Shown: in pieces, positions 1 to 9,624 of the stretch
Layout: every line of letters begins with the position of its first letter
How positions within the stretch are numbered: the first letter of the stretch is position 1
Assembly: GCA_010093485.1 (NCBI GenBank)
Contig: MU001493.1
Coordinates: forward strand, 1,087,599-1,151,598
Source: Karstenula rhodostoma CBS 690.94
Taxonomy: Eukaryota; Ascomycota; Dothideomycetes; Pleosporales; Didymosphaeriaceae
Reading direction: 5' to 3'
Length of the DNA stretch: 64,000 nt
The notes under the pieces: generated by a model
What the model saw: only the letters and a program-made list of their open reading frames with translations
Told to the model about the DNA's origin: nothing
Database searches by the model: none
Made by a program: the position numbers and the translations under genes

Positions 1-180
1 CCCTACTTCATTGAGTCACCCTACCTCATAGTGAATCTCTACAATATAGCCGTAGTATAGGCGAGGCACTTCACTGCGGTTATAGATGATCAAAACGTAA
101 AATGCAGCGCTTTGTGCTGAACATTCCGTTCTACTGATATGACATTGATTTTTGAAACACATGATTCCCTGCTCTACGCT

Positions 181-1354
181 CTACGCTCTACGCTCATCCT
201 CATCCTCCATGACACTCCCATCACTCTCTTCCCCTTCCCCACCAAGAAACTGCGTCTCATCCCCCTCATTCTCGTCCTCTTCGACAAGCGGCACAAACCG
301 GAAATCCACAAAGCTCACCTTCCCAGCCTCGACCTCAATCATAAACTGCAGACTCAGCACGCCTTGCTCATCCACCCTGACACTGACCTTGGTCGCTACG
401 CTCATCGCCCTCGCCGCGCGTTGTATCAGGCTGAACTTGTAGCTCGCTCTGAACGTGGACGTTGGGTCGCTGAGCTGGAACGTCTCCAGCAGGTTCGAAG
501 CAGGCGGCGGAGTGTCTGCTGGGGGGTTGGAGGGAGGCGGAGGCCGGATGGGGGTGTTGTTGAACTCGACACGCGCCGAGCCCAGCGTGCCGGAGGAGCT
601 GAGCGCGAAGTATGGTTTTCGGCCTCGAGTTCGCGCCCAGAGCGTAAGCTTCTCGGGGCTGGTGGACGAGAGTTCGGACACAGCATCGTAGAGCCATGTC
701 CCGCGCATGATTGTCTTGAGTGCTAAGGCCTGCCTGTCGAACGGGATCTCCTCGTTGAAAGCAGGCTCGTATGTCGTGAGGTTGCACGTCGTCCGTATAG
801 TTGCTTCCGTGAGGACGATGGAGAGCGGCGAGCCTGGCGCATCGTAGGCGATACGGCACATGTTGTTCATACCAAGGACATTATTGGTGAACGCGCCGCC
901 TGTCGCAGTCGAGGCAGGATTGTCGCGAGCCCATGGAGGTTTGGAGGTATTAGTGTCGGTAAGGCCGAAGATCTGGAGGGTTTCGAGCAGAGCAGGGAGA
1001 GATATTTGAAATGTGGGGAGTGTCTCATCGGGATCTTCGTCTTCTTCGTCGTCCGAGTCTCCGATCTCGCGTTGAGAAGGGCGCTGTGGGGCTGGTGCGC
1101 GGAAGGTGTAAGTTGTAAAGAGGTCCTTGGAGATGAAGGCAGAGCCTGAAATAAGTGAGATAGGTGCCTTTAGATTCTGGAACAGGGTGTGTACCTTCCA
1201 TAACACTGGCTTCATCGACGGAGAACTGCAGACCCCCTTCATTGATCTGTACGTGAGCTTTTTCGGCGAAGTTTATGCAGCGGAGGAGCAGGTAGAGTTG
1301 GCGAGCAGAGCTCGACACAGCTGTGAGCAGCGGGAGCTCGTCTTCTTCGTCCAT
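181..1354 (-). CDS. rad1: Rad1-type subunit of the 9-1-1 DNA damage checkpoint clamp
   Basis: Spliced product of 374 residues. Exon 1 is 1354-1195, the intron is 1194-1146 (49 nt, GT-AG), and exon 2 is 1145-181; the 1125 nt total is in frame. Exon 1 starts at the ATG of an acidic MDEEDEL N-terminus. It contains the PCNA-like fold signature in which a residual-function loop (sequence FSVDEASVMEG) is split by the intron and continues as SAFISKDLF, as in fungal and human Rad1. In this family Rad1 forms a ring with Hus1 and Rad9 that is loaded at damaged DNA and activates the ATR/Mec1 pathway in the nucleus. An acidic, Asp/Glu-rich insert follows (SDDEEDEDPDE) and the C-terminus is also acidic, which is common in filamentous fungal orthologues. 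The upstream neighbour Ost5 is on the same strand but is functionally unrelated. The assignment rests on remembered family similarity, not on a search. Confidence 0.85.
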
Positions 1355-1502
1355 GATGTATTTTGGAGCTGTATGGTATGTGTTTAGTAGTAGATGTGGT
1401 GGGATAGCGGATAAGCAGATGTGGTATCTTCGAAGTCTTGACTTTATTTCATTCCAGTAGACTACAGTTGGCCCCGAACGCCGGCGAATGACGAGAAGGA
1501 AA

Positions 1503-1901
1503 TCAGACGTATACACCGACCGCGCAGATCATGTAGACTGCGCCGAAGCTGCGACATGTTGTCAGACAATGCAGTGCGCACGCGAAAGCAGGCCACGTAC
1601 CCGAATGCTAACGAAGCCGGTACACCGAGGAGCGGGACGTTGATGAACTTCAGGTCTGCGGAGGTTAGTCGTGCATTTTCCGAAACAGTATAGACTGGGT
1701 GACGCATACTCAGACCGAAGACGCCGGCGAGCAACAGCGCTGGAGAGTGTTAGCAGAGGCATCTCCACGCAAGCTCCCGCATCCCCACGTACCAATCAGC
1801 AGCAGGACAGCGCCGACAGTGAGTTGCGAGTCCTTGGATATGGAGGGCTGGTACGGCGAGGAAGCGGCAGCCTCCCAGACGTCAAGCAGCGGCGTCGACA
1901 T
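1503..1901 (-). CDS. ost5: Oligosaccharyltransferase small subunit Ost5 (four tiny exons)
   Basis: A 79-residue membrane protein rebuilt from four exons: 1901-1793, 1739-1710 (30 nt), 1655-1601 and 1548-1503. They are separated by GT-AG introns of 53, 54 and 52 nt, and the total of 240 nt is in frame. The spliced C-terminus reads [17 protein letters not shown] then [10 protein letters not shown], ending exactly in the GVYV tail typical of Ost5. Two hydrophobic segments (about residues 28-45 and 55-78) match its two-TM topology. In the ER membrane Ost5 stabilises the Ost1 subcomplex of the N-glycosylation oligosaccharyltransferase. Each exon alone is too short or in the wrong frame to be called without splicing. 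The gene is divergent from gcn5, with 299 bp between start codons. The start ATG at 1901 is the only one that gives the conserved N-terminal [13 protein letters not shown] region. Confidence 0.85.
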
Positions 1902-2200
1902 GGAGAATTCGGGGCAATTGTCCTGGGGGTGTTGGTTCAGCGGGAGTGCGGTGCTGCGTGGTGTCCTCAACGCGCACCTATGATCGACATGGCCCGTGCA
2001 CGGCTTCCGGCGGCGGGCGCAACCTCCGACCTTCACATCGCGAGCGCGAGCGCGTAGAAACAGCAGGAACAGCAGGAACAGCAGGAACAGCAGGAACACC
2101 GCCATGGGCGCCAGCAACGACGAAGGTAGGTGCCATTTCTTCTTGCCATGCACGCCCTGCCCCCCGTCCCCGATACACAACCCGCTCCCAGCAGCCCACC
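1902..2200. promoter_or_regulatory. Divergent promoter region of ost5 and gcn5
   Basis: These 299 bp separate the start codons of the leftward ost5 and the rightward gcn5, so both promoters and 5' leaders must lie here. The stretch is GC-rich with no clear TATA box. It contains a 9-bp minisatellite (listed separately) close to the gcn5 side. The role is inferred from position only. Confidence 0.5.
2061..2096. repeat. 9-bp minisatellite, four perfect units (CAGCAGGAA)
   Basis: Four head-to-tail copies of CAGCAGGAA lie in the ost5/gcn5 divergent promoter, about 105 bp before the gcn5 ATG. The period of 9 keeps any overlapping frame open, which explains several spurious long frames across this promoter. 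Confidence 0.9.
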
Positions 2201-3659
<1,459 letters not shown>

Positions 3660-4071
3660 TCATTCATTAAGATCGCATGAGCGCGGCCAGGGCTATCCTT
3701 TTGTGTTTATTTAGCGGCATTGGTTAGGAGGGTGACGGCGTTCAAGGCTCGGATACCGTTTGTTTGTAACCCAGGTTAGGGACCATGGGCCTTCTGGCTA
3801 AGCGTAGCACGTTATGGCATCATTCGACGACCCAGGTCGATTCTCTGTTTGCACATCCGTTTGCTCTAGACCGCCTCTCACCGTATGTCTGAATCCCCAC
3901 CATATAAAGCCACCCCGCGTGCCTGCCTAGTACCCGCTCCACGCCCTCGACCTTCGACTCTGACCAATCGTGAACTCTTCGCTTGCTTTCTCAGGGCGTG
4001 GCAAAACGTTGTACAGGCCAGTGGGTGCCTCGACTGCCTCACTCCACACAACCACAATCGGACGATTCAAC
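3660..4071. other. Intergenic: gcn5 3' region and promoter of the next gene
   Basis: No coding frame is supportable here. The right part contains a TATA-like box at 3903-3909 that serves the small gene starting at 4072. Confidence 0.6.
3903..3909 (+). promoter_or_regulatory. TATA box (TATAAAG)
   Basis: TATAAAG lies 163 bp upstream of the ATG at 4072, preceded by CACCA. The distance suits a leader of roughly 130 nt. No ATG occurs in the coding frame between the box and 4072, which supports that start. Confidence 0.45.
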
Positions 4072-4353
4072 ATGGCAAACTGGGAGCTCGACCACATAGT
4101 CATCGACGACCTGTTCCTGACCCACATCCCTCTCACCACCACCGTCCGCAAAGCAAAGGAGGAACTCGAGAAGGCGGCCGCCACCGGGCAACGGATCCAG
4201 AAGATGGGACTCAAAACCGGCCACCAGTTCATGTGGTTCAAGTATCGTGACGACGGGAAAACGTTGGCGGAAATGGGTGTCGTGAAGGGGCAGAAGTTAT
4301 GGGTGAGGGTTGAGAAGAACGTATCGAGAGAGGGTGAAGAGAAATCGGGCTGA
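4072..4353 (+). CDS. Small ubiquitin-fold-like protein, uncharacterised
   Basis: A 93-residue single-exon protein starting at MANWELDHIVIDDL. The frame is open upstream to 3970, but that position is GTG and 4072 is the first ATG in frame. Its second half has the rhythm of a ubiquitin-like beta-grasp: a helix (VRKAKEELEKAA), a central strand (HQFMWFKYRDDGKTL) and a final turn-strand (EMGVVKGQKLWVRVEK). The last resembles the 'DGKTL...GI..G..L' pattern of ubiquitin-like domains. There is no C-terminal di-glycine, so conjugation is unlikely. It lies just downstream of gcn5 on the same strand with its own TATA box. Function is unknown to me; the fold call is an inference from pattern. Confidence 0.6.
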   Translation: MANWELDHIVIDDLFLTHIPLTTTVRKAKEELEKAAATGQRIQKMGLKTGHQFMWFKYRDDGKTLAEMGVVKGQKLWVRVEKNVSREGEEKSG

Positions 4354-4618
4354 GAGGGGGGTTTGAGCAGGAGGAAGGGGATGGGGGGTGGCGATAGATA
4401 TAGAGTAAGTAGGTGTACCTCCACGTCGTGGTCTACGGGTGAGTCTCTCATGTTTTGAGAGAGGCTGATGCATGCGGTTTTTTTTCTGGTGCTGTGTTTT
4501 TCCCAGTTGGACGGCAGAACTGGGACTTTGGAATTGCGGATATCGGGCCATGGGTTTTGTGGTCGGTTGGCATGAGGGTTTTTGTTCATTATACCTAGGC
4601 TTGTTTCTGCTTTGAGGT

Positions 4619-4933
4619 TTAATTCACGCCTCCTCCGTTTCTCCGCCTACTCCTGCTTCTACTACTTCTTACACCGTCACCACCCCTGCCCCTATTCGAC
4701 CCCCTCCTTACCCCCCTCCTCACCTTCCGCAGATGCCGCCGCTCCTCCAACAGCGCCTGCTTCAAATTCGACAGATAGTCCGTGATGTCGTCGGGCGCGG
4801 CTTTGAGCGTGACCAGGGACTGCCAGAAGACTTTGAGGAAGGTGGCGAGGGTGAAGGCGAAGGAGATGAAGCCGGTAAGGGTCGAGGCGAAGGAGATGGG
4901 GGCGAGTGTCGTGTGTGAGACGGTTACACCCAT
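4619..4933 (-). CDS. Small fungal hydrophobic-N-terminus, Arg/Ser-tail protein, uncharacterised
   Basis: A 104-residue protein with a hydrophobic N-terminal segment (ISFASTLTGFISFAFTLATF, about residues 13-32). It is followed by an amphipathic, charged stretch (DDITDYLSNLKQALLEERRHL) and a basic Arg/Ser/Gly-rich tail ending in SRSRRRNGGG. This layout is recurrent in an uncharacterised family of filamentous ascomycetes, whose longer members carry the same FISFAFTLATF core and a coiled region. This copy is at the short end. It may be a membrane-proximal protein, but I cannot assign a function. The start is the ATG at 4933, with no earlier ATG in frame. Confidence 0.55.
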   Translation of the reverse strand: MGVTVSHTTLAPISFASTLTGFISFAFTLATFLKVFWQSLVTLKAAPDDITDYLSNLKQALLEERRHLRKVRRGVRRGSNRGRGGDGVRSSRSRSRRRNGGGVN

Positions 4934-5641
4934 GGGGGGATGGGGTGGTTGTACGGGTTGGGGGTTAGGTGTGGATCGCGTGTGAGGTATGCGGAAATAC
5001 TAGGGGCGGCGTGCGTCTTCTTGCAATGTTGAATCCTCCCCTTTCACTTATGAGCGTCCCAACGAGATATATACCTTGAAAACACGACCCAAACACACCC
5101 GTCGCTTGGGACATTAGAGCCCGGAGTCTAGTGCACAGGTGTTCCCGGATCTGCATCGCACCGGAGAGCGGCGCCGCACCAGTCACGCCCTTGGTCAGCC
5201 GCATCTATAGCTGAATAAGCATGCCGCTGATGGCTTCGACCATAAGCTTTAGAATCATCCATACGCTGCAGTATGCAGATGGGATGTTTAAGGCTGTTCA
5301 CTCGTGCTGTCACAATAAATTCCCACCAGCGGAAAGCCCTCTGGGTTGTCCGGCGACGCGTAATGGGGAGCATTGGGACTTCATTGGGTATCTTCAATTA
5401 CCAAAGAGAACTTATGTGATGGCTCTTCTTCCCTTCCCAACAAAATCTGCCTCACCTGGTGAAAAGAGTGAAGTGCTGAAATATAGAACACATTGCAAGA
5501 GGTACCGTGTGTGTGCGTGCTCGGCCAGACATCGCAACAATGGAACATTAGGACGCTGTGTTGCTGTCAACCAAAAACGCTGCTCATTCATGCGGTCTAT
5601 GATCTAACTGTATCGTACAGGCTCCTAAACTTACAAAGCCT
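4934..5641. other. Intergenic, no gene seen
   Basis: About 700 bp between a leftward start and the 3' end of mcr1. The longest frame (5221-5607, plus strand) has no recognisable features and lies among many short overlapping frames. I see no RNA gene or repeat. Confidence 0.5.
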
Positions 5642-7209
5642 CTAGAACTTGTACACCTGGTCCTTGGAGTAGCCGAGATCCTTCAGATAGCCTGCAAGCT
5701 CGCCCTGGTCTTGCGGGCTCTTCTTGCCGCCACTGATAGCCTTGTACATGCCAGGGGGACCGCAGACGAAGATCTTGATCTTCTCGCCTTCCTTTGGCTC
5801 GGGCAGAACCGTCTTCAGGAGCTCCTTGGTGACATGGCCCTTGCCGCCTTGCCATTGCTCGGGCGGGTTGTCAAGAACGTAGAAGGCGCGGAACCTAGAA
5901 ACGCGGGCACAAGTCAGTGCATGTGAGAATATGAGGTCCTGGGGTAACTTGAACGCACCTTTGGGGGTAAGTGTTCTCGAGGTGCTCGAGCTCGTGCTTC
6001 AGGAGAACGTCCTGCTCAGTAAGGTTGCCAAAGACGAGCGTGACCTTGGTCTTGTCCTCGGGGTCTACGCGCCGTCAGTCTAGTTGCTCACACAGCAGGG
6101 GGAATTCACACGCACTCTTGAAGATGGCGTTGGCGACCTGCCACATGGGCGTGATGCCGGTGCCACCAGCGATCATAGCAACGTGCTCACTAGAAGTTGG
6201 GGTGCGAAGTCAGCAAATGTTTCACATAGGCGCTTCGTGAATGCAGGCCCAGACGACATGTAGCAGCAGACACTTCAGGCCCAGGTTGAAGAAGTCCATT
6301 TAGACTCAGACAAGCTCGGACAGGCGTGGAAAAGTTTGGACAGATGTGGACAAGGAGGGCAAGTGCGGATACACCAGGCCTCGGGGAGTTGCATCTCATC
6401 CAGGCGGAGGGTGTTCCATCCCTTGGAAGACCAAGGAAGTCGCATCGTATCCCAAGCGGAAGTGGTACATGACCGGAATAGAAAAAACGTGGGAAAGGGT
6501 GTTCTTACTGCTTATTCGGGGTCCACTGATATTTAGGGATAGGACCCTTGATGTCAAGCCGCTGCCCGGGCTCCAGGTTGTGCATGTGCTCGGACATGGG
6601 GCCGTTGGGGTACTTCTTGATGATGAACTCTACGGTTCCCTTCCGGTCGACGTCGCTCACGGGGGTGTAGGGCCGGATGACAGGCTTCTGCATCTCGGGG
6701 CCCTTGAACTTGGTGATGACGGCAGCTGCGCGCGTATCAGCATCCTGTGTATCTCCCGGTCTCATGTTGACATACAGGCAACGTGCAGGCCGCTCTCCAT
6801 GTCCTCCTCGGGCAGCAAAAAGGTGAGCTTCTTGGTGTTGTGGTTGATGATCTCCGACTTGTCGAGCTTCAGCGACAGGAATCCCTGCTCGCCACCGGTG
6901 AAGGCAGCCTTTGCGATCTGTCCTGCTGTCGACGCGGGCGTCTTGTTGGCCTCGGCGGAGGGCGGCGCATTGCCAGCCTGGCCCGTGGGGGCGCCGCGGC
7001 GCATGTAAAAGTAGCCACCAGACACGGCGGCGAGGGCGACACCCGTGTAGAGCAGCCCATTGCTGCCGCCGCTCTTGGGCGCATCCGTGGACGCATACCG
7101 GCGCACCTGCTGTGCGTGTGTTAGCTTAGCAATGCAGGCGGAAAGGCCAGCAAGGCCAACGCACCTGGGTCAGCGTGTTTGCCGGGCGGAAGATCCGTTG
7201 TGCGAACAT
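5642..7209 (-). CDS. mcr1: Mitochondrial NADH-cytochrome b5 reductase Mcr1, six exons
   Basis: Spliced product of 341 residues. Exons: 7209-7165, 7106-6776, 6725-6509, 6189-6116, 6064-5959 and 5894-5642; total 1026 nt. The N-terminus has a basic presequence (MFAQRIFRP) and one TM helix (about residues 32-50, [19 protein letters not shown]), matching outer-membrane/intermembrane-space Mcr1. The FAD-binding motif is RPYTPVS (143-149), the NADH-binding motif is GGTGITP (206-212) and the C-terminal CGPPGM is at 302-307. The enzyme passes electrons from NADH to cytochrome b5 or to ergosterol synthesis and D-erythroascorbyl recycling. Five introns are present. Intron 3 (6190-6508) is 319 nt while the others are 49-64 nt. 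All junctions fall in conserved sequence, for example HVA|SAVITKF and NPED after GG-type donors. Confidence 0.93.
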
Positions 7210-7714
7210 GATGGGAGGAATTGGTGTCGAGGGGGAGGCTATCGAGGGCGAGGATGAACGGCTTGGGGCAGGAAACGCAGGATGTTGGATTCGCTGATTC
7301 GAGCTTGGTGGAGCTCTGAACGCCAAGCGAACGTCATCGTCATCGGCCTGTTCGCGCCCCGATGCCGAAAACACCACGCTGACCCATCATCACATCTCGG
7401 CTGGACCCTGGACCCTCTCAGCGCATGACCGCACGACGGTCAATGGAAAGTGGAAGGCGCGGATGACTTCGTGGCGCAGTCCCGCGAGATTTACAGCAAT
7501 ATTGCACAGTGACTATATTACGAAGACACAGTCCATCAATTCATTCCGTGTACTAGATGTCCAACATGGTGCTCCCCAATGCATCTACATAGAAGCGCAA
7601 TGCCGCCGCTCTGATCTTCGCTCGTTTCCTGTTTTACGTGATCTTTCGTCCCGCTCGTAATGGATCTCAATAGTCCGACCAATCCCTTGCCCTCTTCTCT
7701 AATATTTCTCGTCC
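7210..7714. other. Intergenic between mcr1 start and gfa 3' end
   Basis: About 500 bp that must contain the mcr1 promoter (leftward) and the gfa 3' region. No coding frame, repeat or RNA gene is supportable. Confidence 0.5.
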
Positions 7715-8287
7715 CTACAACTTCGAGCTCGGCTTGTTCTTCTGCGCCGTGTACGTCGCAATGGCATCCATCAACGGCGGACTCAGCACGTCATACGTCT
7801 CCAGCCCGACACTCTTGAACTTGGACCGCACCGTATCAATCTGACTCGGATCGAATCCCTGCTCGATGATCGAGCTCACGAAAGCTGCGAACTGGGGTTC
7901 TTGCCACCCACTCTTGTCTGAGAGCTCGGTGTGCACAAAGTCGAGGCCCTTGAATGGGTGGTCCACCTCGATGCGACCAAACAGGTGCACGCCGCACTCC
8001 TTGCACGCGTTCCTCTGGATCGCCGCGCTCTTGTCGATGATGTGCAGCTTCTGCTGGTTGGCCGTTACGCTGAGCTTGTCGGTGGGGATGACGCCGACCA
8101 CGGAGAACAACGCCGACTTTGGCTTCCAGCACTTTGAGCAGCCGCAGGCGTGGTTGTGCAGGACGTTTGAGCCGAGCGTGACCTCGACCTTGTTGGACGG
8201 GCAGTGACAGAACAGCTTGCCCCCCGCGAAGTTGGCATCGCCCTTTTTGATGCCGTTGTCGATGGAGGGGTGGAGAGACGGTGCCAT
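7715..8287 (-). CDS. gfa: S-(hydroxymethyl)glutathione synthase (glutathione-dependent formaldehyde-activating enzyme)
   Basis: A 190-residue protein with the Gfa/CENP-V zinc fold. The Cys ligands are visible in [16 protein letters not shown] and ACKECGVH, and the protein has the family-typical [18 protein letters not shown] and [15 protein letters not shown]-terminus. The enzyme condenses formaldehyde with glutathione, feeding the glutathione-dependent formaldehyde dehydrogenase detoxification path in the cytosol. I chose the ATG at 8287 ([12 protein letters not shown]) over the upstream in-frame ATG at 8338. The family is about 190 residues long and a TATAAAT box sits at 8373-8379. From that box the 8338 ATG would have almost no leader, whereas 8287 has about 55 nt. 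The 17-residue extension from 8338 would be somewhat presequence-like, so an alternative targeted form is conceivable. Confidence 0.9.
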   Translation of the reverse strand: MAPSLHPSIDNGIKKGDANFAGGKLFCHCPSNKVEVTLGSNVLHNHACGCSKCWKPKSALFSVVGVIPTDKLSVTANQQKLHIIDKSAAIQRNACKECGVHLFGRIEVDHPFKGLDFVHTELSDKSGWQEPQFAAFVSSIIEQGFDPSQIDTVRSKFKSVGLETYDVLSPPLMDAIATYTAQKNKPSSKL

Positions 8288-8372
8288 TGCAAAGGTGTTG
8301 CGGACGTAGGTAAAAATGCGCTGAGGGAGGGCTGACATTAGGTTAGGGCGCTGCGCATATGGCCACCGCCGA

Positions 8373-8379
8373 ATTTATA
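8373..8379 (-). promoter_or_regulatory. TATA box (TATAAAT) of gfa
   Basis: Read on the minus strand, TATAAAT lies 86 bp upstream of the preferred gfa start at 8287. It is the only good TATA match in this promoter and helps decide the start codon. Confidence 0.5.
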
Positions 8380-9624
8380 CGGCGCGCAGACCCCTCCACA
8401 TCCTTGCGGCAGGGTCTCCGAGTTGATTGCAGCGGCCCGTTACTCCTCACTGGCGCAATGGTGGTCCCCAGGAAGCTGCCCATTCCGTGCGTGTTGGTGG
8501 TTGCGGAGCCGCATTGTATTTCCGCATTAGGTCATATGCCCCGCAACGCCCGGGATAGCCGCGCTGTGATTGCTGTTGCTTTTGGGCCAGAACGTGAGAA
8601 ACACGTCAAACGAGAGAAACTCTTTAGATATAGAGGCTTAGAGTTTGTGTAGTACTTATTCGAGTTTGCGTTCAGGAGATAATATTGAGAAACTTAGAAG
8701 TCAAGACGCCAGAGTACATCGGAACGGTTCCCGATTAGCATCGGCAGCCTAGCCGAACTGCCCACGACGTGGATAGAGCCGAAGTCACACGAAGCTCTTC
8801 TCCCCACGCTCCGGCGGTTCGGACACCCGGTGTCCCCGCTTCAACCATGTGTGCCCGAGTCGGTTCCTGTGAGATTGACTGTATATTGGACGACCAAGGA
8901 CGCTTTCGATTGCGAGGTTACAAGTTCTGGGATGTACGTGGCGAGCGGCACGTATTGGTAGCATGGATTAGATGGGTTGTTCAGCGTGAAGTAGCATAGT
9001 TGATGGAGGGGCCTTTTGAGATGGAATAGGTTCCTTATTAATTAGGTGTGAGATCTCGTTCAGTCCTATAAAGTAGTACAGTCTTGAATACATCCTGGGG
9101 CGACTCAAGTCATGATATCTGTTCAGTTAGTGGTACTTTTTCGCTACTGAAAAGTGGTGGGATGGCGTGTTTCCTCGCTCTAGTTAGCCTCTCACTGTCC
9201 TGTACTGTATCCATGCTGGAAATAGCTACACTAGCCCATGAAATCACGGCTCACCCACCACTCCACCTCTGGAAGCGCTCCTCACTTGGTTCACATAAGA
9301 TCATGTTTCAGTCCGCACCACAGAATAAGGAATGTGTAAAGTTGGACTCAATTCCACTAACTAACAATCCTAGCTCCCTTCTATCCCCTCCAATCCTCCA
9401 AGTCGAGATCTATTCCCGGATTAAAAATCTCCAGGATCGACATTCCAAACGCGTAAAACCAGAGAATTACAATAGATAATCGGTAGTCTAAAAATCATGG
9501 GGCCGCGGCTATGCTAAAGAAGAATGCCTGCGAAGCGCACAAGTCAAGGAGAGTCGTGAACAAAATGAACGTATGGCCCAAAATGGGTAAGTATGTACAG
9601 AACGCCAATGTGTACTTTCATGGC
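8380..9624. other. Intergenic, no gene seen
   Basis: About 1.2 kb between the gfa promoter and the 3' end of the repeat cell-wall protein. The plus-strand frames 8769-8999 and 9084-9479 lack domains, splice support or a plausible start context. Composition becomes more AT-rich towards 9500. Nothing else was recognised. Confidence 0.5.

Noticed and set aside
8288..8338. 17-residue N-terminal extension of the formaldehyde-activating enzyme from the upstream ATG
   Set aside because: It would leave almost no leader after the TATA box and exceeds the family's usual length. The ATG at 8287 fits both.
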